Source: Streptomyces parvus
GTDB taxonomy: Bacteria > Actinomycetota > Actinomycetes > Streptomycetales > Streptomycetaceae
Direction of reading: 5' to 3'
Assembly (NCBI RefSeq): GCF_032121415.1
Contig: NZ_CP135079.1
Location: 6,386,001 to 6,450,000, forward strand
DNA length: 64,000 bases
Under the pieces are notes generated by a model. That model saw nothing but the letters and a program-made list of their open reading frames with translations, was not told where the DNA came from and searched no databases. Below, piece after piece: positions 43,923 to 52,962 of this stretch (positions are counted from its first letter, which is position 1; the number at the start of each line of letters is the position of its first letter). Position numbers and translations under genes: made by a program.

Positions 43923-45914
43923 ATGAGCAGCAGCACCACACCCGTCGGTCCCGGCCGTGCACGAGACCCGATCTGGTCTCCGCGGCCGGTCGACGTGGAC
44001 CAGTCACGGATCACGCAGTTCTCAGAGTTCCTGAGCAGCCGTACGGGGTCCACCTACCCCGACTACGGCGACCTCTGGCGGTACTCGGTCGACCACATAG
44101 GCGAGTTCTGGGCTGCGGTGTGGGACTTCTTCGACATCGTCTCCGAGGGGGAGCGGGGGCTGTCCCTCGGCGCCTCGGAGATGCCCGGGGCCGAGTGGTT
44201 CCCCGGGACCCGGCTCAACTACGCCGAGCACGCCCTGCGCCACGCCGGCGCCGGGCCGGCGATCGTGGCCATCTCCGAGAACGGGTCCACGGAGACGACC
44301 AGCTGGGACGAGCTGCGCCTCCAGGTGGCGAGCGTCGCTCGCTGGCTCCGGGACCATGGTGTGCAGCAGGGCGACAGGGTCGTCGGTTACCTGCCGAACG
44401 GCCAGCCTGCCGTCGTGGCGTTCCTGGCCACGGCGAGCCTCGGCGCGTTGTGGTCGACCTGCGGCCAGGACTACGGCGCGGCCGGCGCCGCCGCTCGATT
44501 CGCGCAGCTGGCCCCGGTGGTCCTTTTCGCCGCCGACGGATACACCTGGAACGGGGAGACGCACGACCGGTCGGACGAGACCGCGGCGCTTCGGGAGCTT
44601 CTTCCGACCCTCGAGGCCACGGTCCACGTGCCGGTCCTCGGCACGTCGAAAGTCCCGACCGACAGCCACCAGTGGGACACCATCCTCAGCGAGGAGGCGC
44701 CGCTGGAGTTCACTCGGGTCGCCTTCGACGCCCCCCTCTGGGTCCTCTACTCCTCGGGCACCACCGGCGTGCCGAAGGGGATCGTCCACGGGCACGGCGG
44801 TGTCGTCCTCGACCACCACAAGCTCCTGGGCCTTCACCACGACCTCGGACCCGGGGACCGGTTCTTCTGGTACACCACGACGAACTGGATGATGTGGAAC
44901 ATGGTCGTGTCGGGCCTGATGGTGGGTGCGACGATCGTGCTCTACGACGGCAGCCCAGCGCATCCCGGACCTCAACGCCTGTGGGACATCGCCGCCGATC
45001 ACGACGTGGCCGTCCTGGGGGTGAGCCCGGGCTACCTGCTCGGATGCGCCAAGGCAGGTCTGGAGCCGAGTCGCGACCGTGATCTGTCGACGCTGCGCAT
45101 GCTCGGGTCCACCGGCGCGCCACTGCCCGAGGCCTCGTACCTCTGGGTGCGCGACCACGTCCGCGCCGACGTGCAGGTGGCATCGGTCAGCGGCGGGACG
45201 GACGTGGTGAGCGGATTTGCCGGCAGTGCCCCGAACACGCCCGTCTGGGCGGGCGAGCTGTCGGCACCGCTGCTCGGAGTTGCGATGGAGGCGTGGGACG
45301 GGCGGGGGGAGTCCGTCGTCGGCGAGGTCGGCGAGTTGGTCGTCACGAAGCCCATGCCGTCGATGCCGGTCTTCTTCTGGAGCGACCCGGACGGCTCCCG
45401 GTACCACGACGCCTACTTCGACACCTTCGCCGGCGTCTGGCGTCATGGCGACTGGGTCACGGTGACCGAGCGTGGTTCGGTCACCATCTCCGGCCGCTCG
45501 GACGCCACACTGAATCGTCAGGGCGTACGTCTGGGGAGCGCCGACATCTACCAGGTCGTCGAGGACATGCCCGAGATCGACGACGCCATGGTCATCGGGG
45601 CCGAGCTGGACGACGGCGGGTACTGGATGCCGCTGTTCGTCGTCCTCGCCGCCGGTGCGGAGCTCGATGACGACCTGCGGGGTCGTATCAACGGGGCCAT
45701 CCGGACCCAAGCCTCACCGCGTCATGTACCGGACGACATCATCCAGGTCCCCGCCATTCCTCGGACGCGGACCGGCAAGAAGGTGGAGATCCCCGTCAAG
45801 CGCATCGTGCAGGGTGCCGACCTGAACCGGATCGTGGGCTCGGACACCGTGGACGACGTGGAGGCCCTGCGCTACTTCGCGCGCTTCCGAGACGGCGTGT
45901 CCGCGTACACGTGA
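43923..45914 (+). CDS. Acetoacetyl-CoA synthetase
   Basis: 663 residues from ATG with AAGGA upstream. The adenylate-forming motif YSSGTTGVPKGIVHGHGG lies near 276-293, the acyl-adenylate loop has YHDAYFDTF, and the catalytic Lys is in RTRTGKKVEIPVKR near the C-terminus. It activates acetoacetate (or a close 3-oxoacid) to the CoA thioester with ATP. Placed last in the plus-strand catabolic run, it suggests that acetoacetate or a similar acid is released from the substrate and fed to central metabolism. Confidence 0.88.
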   Translation: MSSSTTPVGPGRARDPIWSPRPVDVDQSRITQFSEFLSSRTGSTYPDYGDLWRYSVDHIGEFWAAVWDFFDIVSEGERGLSLGASEMPGAEWFPGTRLNYAEHALRHAGAGPAIVAISENGSTETTSWDELRLQVASVARWLRDHGVQQGDRVVGYLPNGQPAVVAFLATASLGALWSTCGQDYGAAGAAARFAQLAPVVLFAADGYTWNGETHDRSDETAALRELLPTLEATVHVPVLGTSKVPTDSHQWDTILSEEAPLEFTRVAFDAPLWVLYSSGTTGVPKGIVHGHGGVVLDHHKLLGLHHDLGPGDRFFWYTTTNWMMWNMVVSGLMVGATIVLYDGSPAHPGPQRLWDIAADHDVAVLGVSPGYLLGCAKAGLEPSRDRDLSTLRMLGSTGAPLPEASYLWVRDHVRADVQVASVSGGTDVVSGFAGSAPNTPVWAGELSAPLLGVAMEAWDGRGESVVGEVGELVVTKPMPSMPVFFWSDPDGSRYHDAYFDTFAGVWRHGDWVTVTERGSVTISGRSDATLNRQGVRLGSADIYQVVEDMPEIDDAMVIGAELDDGGYWMPLFVVLAAGAELDDDLRGRINGAIRTQASPRHVPDDIIQVPAIPRTRTGKKVEIPVKRIVQGADLNRIVGSDTVDDVEALRYFARFRDGVSAYT

Positions 45915-45994
45915 ACGTACCCAACTGTGTACGGGTCAACGTGCTCAGCTGGTGATGTGCTGAGGCCAGTGCCTCGCACGGCGACACCTGACCC

Positions 45995-46031
45995 ACGAGA
46001 CGGCACCGATCGGCGATCGGTGCCGTCTCGT
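45995..46031. terminator. Bidirectional terminator after the catabolic operon
   Basis: A perfect 17-bp stem (45995-46011 / 46015-46031) with a 3-nt loop lies 80 bp after the acetoacetyl-CoA synthetase stop and 5 bp beyond the stop of the converging small gene. It can serve both. Confidence 0.85.
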
Positions 46032-46036
46032 GCCGA

Positions 46037-46306
46037 CTACACCTCGTTGAAGCCACGCGACGCGTCGTAGATGTCGAGTTCGATGAAGACCACGTAGAAG
46101 CTCGTTACGACGTACTGGACCATGACGTGGTCCTCCCAGACCGAGCGGGTCACTGTATCGGTCGTATAGGTGAGATGGCTGCCAGCGCCCTCTGGCTCGG
46201 CTGCGATCCTGCCGACCAGACGCAGGAACGTTTCTCGATCTTCTGCCGGCATGTTGTCACGGAACCGCGCAACCTGCTCGGTGAACTGCACTCGTCTCTT
46301 CATCAA
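46037..46306 (-). CDS. Small toxin-like protein
   Basis: 89 residues: MMKRRVQFTEQVARFRDNM, RIAAEPEGAGSHLTYTT and a strand-rich end HVMVQYVVTSFYVVFIELD. Size and the basic-helix-then-strand layout resemble RelE/ParE-like toxins, but catalytic residues cannot be assigned. The upstream 300 bp has small frames that might be a decayed antitoxin (for example one ending at 46379). Confidence 0.5.
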   Translation of the reverse strand: MMKRRVQFTEQVARFRDNMPAEDRETFLRLVGRIAAEPEGAGSHLTYTTDTVTRSVWEDHVMVQYVVTSFYVVFIELDIYDASRGFNEV

Positions 46307-46653
46307 GGCAGGACTCTATGGGCACGGTCAACGCCCGCGCCGGGAATTGCGACTGGGCCTGCAGGCCTGCAGGCCAGCTCAGGCGGCAGCTTCCTTGAAG
46401 TCCGAGACAAGGTCAGCCGAGCCCCAGGTTGGTCGGCAGCCGATGCACGTGCACTGAACGCCGTCATGGGCGAGCTCCAACTGAGCACATTTATCTGTAC
46501 TTCGTTGAGCACATTCGCAAGTACGCCGACACGGCGCGAAGTCTGCAGCGGATCGCCGCTGATTCTCGACGTTTGCACGGTCCAACCGGGGCCGGGCAGG
46601 TGGCTCGACGTCTCGGCGGACCGAGCGTCGGGCGTCACGCGGTCGGCAAAGAC
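46307..46653. other. Gene-poor stretch with a 20-bp palindrome
   Basis: About 350 bases with only short overlapping frames on the minus strand (46303-46638 and 46379-46585); none is clearly coding. The latter ends with CTCIGCRPTWGSADLVSDF, which has good codon character and could be the tail of a small antitoxin-like gene. GGCCTGCAGGCCTGCAGGCC at 46356-46375 is a perfect 20-bp palindrome, a possible operator for the small gene at 46306. Confidence 0.4.
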
Positions 46654-46692
46654 AGACGCGCCCGCCGGACCAGAGGGCCGGCGGGCGCGTCT
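46654..46692 (-). terminator. Terminator of the monooxygenase operon
   Basis: A perfect 15-bp stem (46654-46668 / 46678-46692) with a 9-nt loop lies 15 bp past the stop of the flavin monooxygenase gene. It is very GC-rich and lacks a strong T-run, as is usual in Streptomyces. Confidence 0.8.
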
Positions 46693-46706
46693 ATGGCGGT
46701 ACAGGA

Positions 46707-47903
46707 TCAGAAGAACGGGGTCCCAACCGAGACGGGTCCTTCACTGGAGTTCTTCGTGAGCATGTAGGCGCCGACCGACTCGTAGCTGGACTCCAGCGGC
46801 AGGTTGTGGTTCGCGGCGGTGCTCATGTCGCGGAAGGCCCGCTCGATGACACGGCCCCGGTACACCGCGCTGGTACCGGCGATCTTGAAGATCTCGTCGA
46901 CGACCTCGCGGCAGGACCGGACGGCGAAGATGTTCGCCTGCCGGATCGCGACGCGTTGGTCCATGGGGAGCTCGTCGTGCGCGGCCGCCACCAAGGCGTC
47001 CTCGACCGCCCCGTACAGCAGGCTGCGGGCGGCACGCAGCAGCGCGTCCGCCTTGGCGAAGGCGATGCGGTGGCTTTCCGTGTGACCCATCACGGCCGCA
47101 CTGCGCGATCCGGGGATCGGCTTCGAGGCGACGATGCGCTGGAACTCGTCGAGCGCGCCGCGGGCGAGCCCCAGCGCGTGCGTCCCGTGGGCCAGCACGC
47201 CCAGCTCACGGACACGCTCCGTCGCGTGCTCGGCCCGGAGCGGGAACGGCTCGAGGAGGGCTTGGCCGTCCGGCACAAACAGGTCTTCGACCTCGATGTC
47301 GTGGCTGGCCGTCCCGCGCAGGCCGAGCCCGTCCCAGGTCTCGACGACCTTGCCCTGGTCCGCGGGCCACATGACCTGGATCATCATCGGGTGGAGGCCG
47401 TTGGGCGCCATCTGGGGCGTTCCGTCCTCGGTGACCACCATGGCGACGCCACCGTGCCAGGTCGCGTAGGTGGAACCGCTGGCGAACGGCCAGCGTCCGG
47501 TCACGCGGTACCCGCCCTCCACAGCCACGGCGCGGCCGCGCGGAGCGGAGGCGAATGCCGGGAGCACTCGCCCGTTTGTGAGCTCGCTGAAGCGCGTGTA
47601 GTGGTCGACGGTCAGCAGCCGGACGTGCCCCGACAGGACGATGACGGCCCAACCAACCGACGCGTCGATCCGGGCAATCGCCTCGACGGCCTTCAACCAG
47701 TCGACGGGGTCTGCTTCCTTGCCGCTGACCTTCGAGGGGATCCAGACGTCGAGGATGCCGGCCTCCTCGACAGCGCGCATGATCTCGGCGGGGAGGATGC
47801 CCCGCTCCAGGTCGTCGAGGCCGGCTCGGATGACCGGCTCGAGGGTGGGGATGGTGTCGAGCAGCGAGGTTGGCGTCTCGACCGGGGCAAGGCCGTCGGT
47901 CAT
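46707..47903 (-). CDS. Flavin-dependent monooxygenase, acyl-CoA-dehydrogenase fold (HsaA/HpaB-like)
   Basis: 398 residues of the acyl-CoA dehydrogenase fold: IDASVGWAVIVLSGH, GGYRVTGRWPFASGS, DGLGLRGTASHDIEVEDLFVP and a helical end with FKIAGTSAVY. The catalytic Glu of true acyl-CoA dehydrogenases is not evident. GRWPFASGS with LRGTASH marks two-component hydroxylases (group D) that use FMNH2/FADH2 from a separate reductase. That reductase is encoded just upstream (47952-48515). It should hydroxylate a phenolic substrate of this cluster. Confidence 0.85.
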   Translation of the reverse strand: MTDGLAPVETPTSLLDTIPTLEPVIRAGLDDLERGILPAEIMRAVEEAGILDVWIPSKVSGKEADPVDWLKAVEAIARIDASVGWAVIVLSGHVRLLTVDHYTRFSELTNGRVLPAFASAPRGRAVAVEGGYRVTGRWPFASGSTYATWHGGVAMVVTEDGTPQMAPNGLHPMMIQVMWPADQGKVVETWDGLGLRGTASHDIEVEDLFVPDGQALLEPFPLRAEHATERVRELGVLAHGTHALGLARGALDEFQRIVASKPIPGSRSAAVMGHTESHRIAFAKADALLRAARSLLYGAVEDALVAAAHDELPMDQRVAIRQANIFAVRSCREVVDEIFKIAGTSAVYRGRVIERAFRDMSTAANHNLPLESSYESVGAYMLTKNSSEGPVSVGTPFF

Positions 47904-47951
47904 AGTTTCTCCTTCGATGGTGTGAACGATGGTCGTGCGGGGTCGTCCCTG

Positions 47952-48515
47952 TCAGAGCAGCTGCGAGTGCGGACCCAGCGAGTGCCAGGTGCGGTTGTGG
48001 TAGACGAGCGGCGCCTCAGGCGTGGTCGGCACCTTGGCCTGCACCACGTGGACGGCGATCACCGTCGAGTCGCCGGCCTCCATGCGGTTGATGACCTTCC
48101 CGCGCACCCAGGCGTGCGCCGACGGGAAGAAGGGCTCGCCAGTCATCAGGCGACTCCACCGGCTGGTGTCCGCGAAGCGGTCGATGCCGCTTGTGGCGCA
48201 GAGCTGGGCGATGTCGAGCTGACCCTCGCCGAGCAGGTGCACCACGAGAGTGTCAGCCGCCAGGATGGTCGGCGCCGAGGACGAGATCGAGGAGATGGAG
48301 AAGACCAGGAGTGGGGGGGTGGCGCTGACCGAGAACACGGAGGTGGCCGTCAGACCCACCGGCCCGGCTGCTCCCTCGGCCGTGATCACCGAGACGCCGG
48401 CCGCGTGGTTGCGGAAGGCGAGCTTGAACTCCTCCGCCGACAGGCCACTGAGAGCGTCTGCCGCGGGCGTCGAATATGCATCGGGCGAGCGGCGCATGGA
48501 TGCATCGGTGGTCAT
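47952..48515 (-). CDS. Flavin reductase, HpaC/HsaB-like
   Basis: 187 residues of the FMN-binding split-barrel reductase family: FKLAFRNHAAGVSVITAEG, GLTATSVFSVSATPPLLVFSI and a strand PLVYHNRTWHSL. It supplies reduced flavin to the monooxygenase encoded 48 bp downstream. Its ATG overlaps the stop of the broken SGNH gene (ATGA at 48512-48515), indicating that the ancestral operon order was SGNH protein, reductase, monooxygenase. Confidence 0.88.
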   Translation of the reverse strand: MTTDASMRRSPDAYSTPAADALSGLSAEEFKLAFRNHAAGVSVITAEGAAGPVGLTATSVFSVSATPPLLVFSISSISSSAPTILAADTLVVHLLGEGQLDIAQLCATSGIDRFADTSRWSRLMTGEPFFPSAHAWVRGKVINRMEAGDSTVIAVHVVQAKVPTTPEAPLVYHNRTWHSLGPHSQLL

Positions 48516-49354
48516 GAGGTGGTTTCCTCCTCGAAGATCGCCGGATCGATCGCTGCGGCGATCGCCCGGTGCCCGGCCTGGTTGGGGCCGTACTTGCTGC
48601 TGTGCCGGTATTCGTCGGTGAACTGACCGGGGTCCTCGGGGGCGCGCATGGGCAGGTCGGCAGAGTCGCGGATCCAGTCGTTCAGCTCGACCCGCATGGC
48701 TTCCTTCTGCTCGCTGTAGTAGCCAGGAGCCGGCACTCCACGGAAGTCCAGGCCTCGGTGAAGGACGTGCCGTGCACTGCGACCGTCGTGACGTGTTCGT
48801 GAGCGAGCACGTCGACGCGCGACAGAAAGGGCACGTGGTGGGATCGCGTTGCGTCCGGCAGGCCGACGACGTCGGTGAAGTCGCCCTCGGACGACAGGTT
48901 GGCCCGCCACCACTCGGGGTAGTACAGCGGGTGATCCGTCGGCAGCCCGGTGGACAGCAGACGGCGCTCTTCGGCTGGCACTCTCCCGGCAGGTACGCCT
49001 TGACGAGCAGGAACTGTCCGGGGCTGACCGGCAGGTCGACCTCGTTGCTGAGCGCTGTGGCACCGATCGCGATGTTGATGCCCGCCTGACCGCCGAACAG
49101 AAGTGGCACCGGCGTGCTCTCGACCTCGTCGGCGGTCGACGTCGCCACCGACGCACTTCCGATGGAGAGCGGTCGGGTGCCGTACTCGTTGGAGATGACG
49201 ATGCGCACCGCCTCGCCATCGACGCTGGCCTCGACCCGGTGGCGCAGAGTCTGGTTGCGGATCGGCTTCAAGGTCTCGGGCGTGTGGCGAACGATGGGTC
49301 CCCCCAGGTGGCGACCCAGTTGGCCTCGGCCAGGGCATTAGCTGCGGTGGACAT
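48512..49354 (-). pseudogene. Broken paralogue of the SGNH-fold protein
   Basis: From ATG 49354 (AGAGGAAA upstream) the frame gives ALAEANWVATWG, then shifts within a run of six G near 49303. The next frame continues KPIRNQTLRHRVEASVDGEA through VDLPVSPGQFLLVKAYLPGE, shifts again near 48965 to LSSEGDFTDVVGLPDA and VHGTSFTEAW, and after an internal deletion near 48740 resumes at DFRGVPAPGYYSEQKE to the stop at 48512. About a third of the paralogue at 42641 is missing. The altered blocks (GTSFTE, KYGPNQAGH) match that paralogue. It is clearly non-functional as read. Confidence 0.85.
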
Positions 49355-49864
49355 TATTTCCTCTCGAGGGCATGACGACGTGCGGCATGGCCGCACCTCT
49401 CGCCGCGCGCGGATGTCTCAGGTGACGTGGCCCGCAGCCTCGGGTACTCGGTCACGCGGCCGGCGCTGTCGCGACAGGCGGTGGCGGTCACACCATCCTC
49501 TTGCGTTGCTGAGGGCTCATCAACGAGAAATGCAGGTGCTATTGATCGGCGGAGCCGAAGAATCGGCGGGCGTGGTGTGCGCGAGGTGGGCTGGCGTTGC
49601 AGGACGACGGCAGCTGTCGCATACGGGCGCTACGGGTCGCGGGATAGCGGTCGCGAAACACGTGTCGAAGGATCGGCGGCCGCTCGTTTCAACATCTCGG
49701 TGCCGTCCGCCGCCCCCGCCGAGCCTCGTAGGGTGCGTCAGGGTGTACTGGCGTGCTCAGCCCTCGAACCGGAGCCGGACCCGGACGCGAGTGCGTCGAG
49801 CTGGGAGGCGAGTTCCTGGCCGAGGGTCCGGGCAGGCCGGACGAAGGGCGGCGTGCGAGCTTGC
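49355..49864. other. Non-coding region upstream of the monooxygenase operon
   Basis: About 510 bases. Long plus-strand frames cross it but have low-complexity Arg/Gly translations and no ribosome site, so I reject them. The promoter for the minus-strand operon (49354 to 46707) should lie in its left part. Nothing else is recognised. Confidence 0.4.
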
Positions 49865-49900
49865 TCGGCGTTGCCCCGGGAAATCCCGGGGCAACGCCGA
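49865..49900. terminator. Strong terminator hairpin
   Basis: A perfect 16-bp stem (49865-49880 / 49885-49900) with an AAAT loop lies 18 bp beyond the stop of the membrane-protein gene (minus strand). It separates that gene from the catabolic cluster. Confidence 0.85.
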
Positions 49901-49918
49901 GGCGCTGTCGAGGCCGGT

Positions 49919-50950
49919 TCAGGCCGCGGACATCTCGGGCTGGGCGGCGGCCGGCCGCGGGCTACGGCTCCTCCCGCGACGGTCGGCGATCAGTGCGAGG
50001 GCGAGACCAAGGGCGACCCAGGCCGTGAGGGTCAGGGCGGGCACGAGGGCGCCCGTGCCTTCGAAGAAGGCGTTGGCGCGCAGCAGGCTGCCGGAGGCGC
50101 CCGGCGGGAGGATCTGGCCGAGAGCGGCCCAGCCGGCGGGCAGCCAGTGGGGGCCGGTGGCGAGGCCGGACAGGGGGTTGCCCAGGAGCATCATGACGGC
50201 GGAGCCGGCGCCGAGGCCGCCGAAGCCGAGGAGGGCTTCGAGGCCGATGAAGGTGGTGGACAGGGCGGCCATGCCCAGGGAGAGGCCGAGGGAGGTGAGC
50301 CAGTAGTTGCCGTCCAGGGAGCCGGTGCCGAACTGGAGGAAGGTGGCCACGGCGGCGCCCGCGACGAGCGAGAAGGCGAGGACGCCGACAAGGCGGGTGC
50401 GCAGTCCGGAATGGCCAGGGAAGAGCCGGGTGAGGGCGATGGCGGGGATCATGCCGCCGAAGATCATCGGCAGGGCGGCGGAGGTGAAGCCTGCCCCTCG
50501 GGGGTCGTCCTCAGGGAAGGGCACCACGTCGTGGACGGTGGCCTGGGCCTGCTGCTGTTCGGCCAGCGTGTTGCCCAGTGCGGTGAGGGCGCCGGCGGTG
50601 GAGGGGCCGGCGGCGGTTGCGGTGTAGACGTCGACGCCCTCGGCGCCGAGGGCTATGCCGCCCATGATGTCGCGGTCGTGGATCGCTTTTTCCAGGGCGC
50701 CCGGCGAGTCGTACACGGTGACGGTCCACGCGTCGCCATCGAGCTTCTTCTCGGCGGCCGCGGTGGTCTGAGCGGGGCCGCTGACACCGACGGGGTCCTG
50801 GTGGGGGCCGCCGTTGACGCTGGGGAGTGCGAAGGCGCACAGCATCAGGGTGACCAGGGCGGCGAGGCCGAGGATGACGACGATCAGTTTCCGTGCCGTG
50901 CCGCCTGGTGCGGTTGCGGCTTCTGCGCCGGAGGCGCGAGGGCTGGACAT
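49919..50950 (-). CDS. ABC-2/YhgE-like membrane protein
   Basis: 343 residues. An N-terminal span (LIVVILGLAALVTLMLCAFAL, about 22-42) precedes an extracellular domain of about 120 residues, then five more hydrophobic segments (from FTSAALPMIFGGMIPAIAL, about 155, to LTLTAWVALGLALALIA). One span, a large outer loop and five spans is the plan of ABC-2-type permeases and YhgE/Pip proteins. No ATPase gene is adjacent. The divergent TetR gene suggests a drug-efflux or export role under repressor control. Confidence 0.75.
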   Translation of the reverse strand: MSSPRASGAEAATAPGGTARKLIVVILGLAALVTLMLCAFALPSVNGGPHQDPVGVSGPAQTTAAAEKKLDGDAWTVTVYDSPGALEKAIHDRDIMGGIALGAEGVDVYTATAAGPSTAGALTALGNTLAEQQQAQATVHDVVPFPEDDPRGAGFTSAALPMIFGGMIPAIALTRLFPGHSGLRTRLVGVLAFSLVAGAAVATFLQFGTGSLDGNYWLTSLGLSLGMAALSTTFIGLEALLGFGGLGAGSAVMMLLGNPLSGLATGPHWLPAGWAALGQILPPGASGSLLRANAFFEGTGALVPALTLTAWVALGLALALIADRRGRSRSPRPAAAQPEMSAA

Positions 50951-51108
50951 GAAGTGCCTGTTTCTGGCGGAGGGGTGGGCGGGAACCGTGGGACCAGACC
51001 TGCGGGACGGTCCGGAGCCGCAGGCGGTGCGGTGGGCGCGAGGGCAGCGGCCGTGCGGAGGATCCCGTCAAGTGGACCGAGTAACGAGTACAGGGTACCT
51101 TTATCCGT
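50951..51108. promoter_or_regulatory. Divergent promoter, TetR / membrane protein
   Basis: 158 bases between divergent starts. GAGTACAGGGTACC near 51086-51099 has a GTAC/GTAC dyad that may be the TetR operator. No ribosome site precedes the TetR ATG, so its message may be leaderless, starting at or near 51109. Confidence 0.4.
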
Positions 51109-51939
51109 ATGTCAAACGGTGAAGTTCAACCCCGGCCCCATCCGGTCCCCCAGGAGATCGTGGACGCCGCACTGCGGGCGGCCGAGATCCGGGGCGCTCC
51201 CGTGGCCGACGTCCCGGTCCTCGCCATCGCCCAGGAGGCCGGTGTCTCCCGCAGCACGCTGATGCGCCGCCTGGGAGGCACCCGCCGCACGCTGGACGAG
51301 GCCGTGCGAGGGGCGGGCGTGGACCCCGGCGGCCGCAAGCCCGTACGAGAGCGTGCGGTCGAAGCCGCGGCCGCCCTCATCAGTGAACGCGGCCTGGATG
51401 CGGTGACGTTCGAGCTGGTGGCGGGCTCGGCCCGGTGTTCGGTGCACAGCCTGTACGCCGTCTTCGGCTCACGCGACGAGCTGCTGGACACCGTCTTCGA
51501 GCGCTACAGCCCGGTCCTGGCTGTGGAGGACGTCCTGGCCGGCCCGCGCGAGGACTTCGAGGCCACCGTCCGCCGCATCCACCGGCTCCTGGCCGAGGCG
51601 CTCAGCCGCGAACCCCGTGTCATGCCTGCCCTGTTCGCCCAGGCGCTGGCCCGTCCGGGTGACGACAGCGTCCAGGCGATGTTCCGGCGCAACTATCCAC
51701 GTCTGATCACCGGGATCGGGACATGGCTGTCCGAGGAGACCGCCGCCGGGCGCATCCGCGATCTGCCTCCGATCCTGCTCATCCAGCAGTTGACCAGCCC
51801 GGTCGTCTTCCATTTCCTGATGAGGCCCGCCATCGGCCCGGTCGCCGGTGCCGACATGCCGGACACCGGCGAGACCCTGGAGACCTTCACCCAGAACTTC
51901 CTTCGGGCCGTTGCCGTCACCCCGCCCTGCGGGAACTGA
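51109..51939 (+). CDS. TetR-family regulator with two tandem HTH units
   Basis: 276 residues, longer than the usual 190-220. Residues about 15-60 form one HTH (LAIAQEAGVSRSTLMRRLGGT), and residues about 80-130 form a second TetR-type N-terminal domain (AAALISERGLDAVTFELVAGSARCSVHSLYAVFGSRDELLDTVF). The C-terminal half is the normal helical effector domain. Divergent placement makes the membrane protein gene the likely target. Confidence 0.85.
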   Translation: MSNGEVQPRPHPVPQEIVDAALRAAEIRGAPVADVPVLAIAQEAGVSRSTLMRRLGGTRRTLDEAVRGAGVDPGGRKPVRERAVEAAAALISERGLDAVTFELVAGSARCSVHSLYAVFGSRDELLDTVFERYSPVLAVEDVLAGPREDFEATVRRIHRLLAEALSREPRVMPALFAQALARPGDDSVQAMFRRNYPRLITGIGTWLSEETAAGRIRDLPPILLIQQLTSPVVFHFLMRPAIGPVAGADMPDTGETLETFTQNFLRAVAVTPPCGN

Positions 51940-51949
51940 CCGCTTCCGA

Positions 51950-52925
51950 AAGAGCGAGTTCACCTGGCCACCGCTCGCAGGTCCGAGGGGTGCTCCTTCG
52001 ACGCCCGCGCCCGCTACCTGCTTCTCCGACACGTCCCAGAACAGCTTCGGCGCGCACACCCGCTGGAGCTTGTTCACCCCCGCCAGGAGACTGTCCAGGC
52101 CCAGAGCGTCGATGAAGGCCCACATGCGGGCGGTCTTTGTGGACGTTCAGGTTGTCCCAGACCCAGACGATAGGTGCGCCGAGTTGCCGCAGCGATGAGG
52201 AGGTCGCGGTACTCGGTCCAGGCGAGGATCTTGCGCCCCCGGCCTTGTGGTCCGTGTGTCGTTTGGGCCGGTAGATCAGGCGGGAGTGTTTCCCGGCTTT
52301 GTAGCAGCACAGGGCGGCGCTGGGAGCGTCCGCGGACCCGGATGACCGGCGTGGTCCCGCGTCGACTCCACGTGCGTGCGGCCGGTGCGTCATCGAGGAG
52401 CCGGCTTCGTCCTCGCAGACGATCCAGGCCCCGAGCGCCGCCGCGTTTTCCCACCCCCGGCCACACCTCCTTCGCTCAGCCGGCCACCGCCGCCTCGTCA
52501 CGCTCGACCGCACGACGGGCCGGAACCTGATGGCTCCAGCCGTGTCTGCGTAGCATCTGAGAGATTCCCGACGGAGCCATCGATTTGTGGAACCTGCGGC
52601 CTATCGGAGTCTTGATCCTGGCCAGCGTCCATCGCTGGTCGGGCCAGCCGTGCGCGATCGGGCCCTTGGCCAGCTCCTCCTCAAGCACTGCGAACAGCGC
52701 GTTGCTCAGCTTTGGCCTCGACGCCGGGCCGCGGGACCGGATCCCGCTCGGGCCACCCTTCCACGCCTGCCGCCACCGCTGGACCGACCGGACGCTGACC
52801 CGTAACTCCTTCGCAACGTGCGTGCTGCCCCGCCCGGCCGCGAACATCACCGCTGCTTCCATCCGGATCCGCTCGCGGGAGGCTTGCCTCTCCGCGGTCA
52901 GACCCCCACCCTGCGGATACCTCAT
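51950..52925 (-). pseudogene. IS630-family-like transposase, several frameshifts
   Basis: The minus-strand start at 52925 encodes a helix-turn-helix (VAKELRVSVRSVQRWRQAW) and PIAHGWPDQRWTLARI of the IS630 N-terminal region. Near 52480 the frame breaks; catalytic-core pieces follow in two other frames (AWIVCEDEAGSSMTHRPHA; ILAWTEYRDLL; IVWVWDNLNVHKD). The D-D-E core is spread over at least three frames. No terminal repeats were identified. It abuts the TetR gene. Confidence 0.8.
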
Positions 52926-52962
52926 ACATCTGGCATACCGCGACCCCTACGACAAGACGCCT

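Noticed and set aside
44022-45710. 562-residue minus-strand frame across acetoacetyl-CoA synthetase
   Set aside because: Antisense shadow with no recognisable domain.
46806-48626. 606-residue plus-strand frame across the monooxygenase and reductase
   Set aside because: Shadow of two minus-strand genes with clear family motifs.
49427-51262. 611-residue plus-strand frame across the membrane protein gene
   Set aside because: Gly/Ala/Glu-rich shadow; the minus strand encodes a regular set of transmembrane helices and is followed by a terminator.
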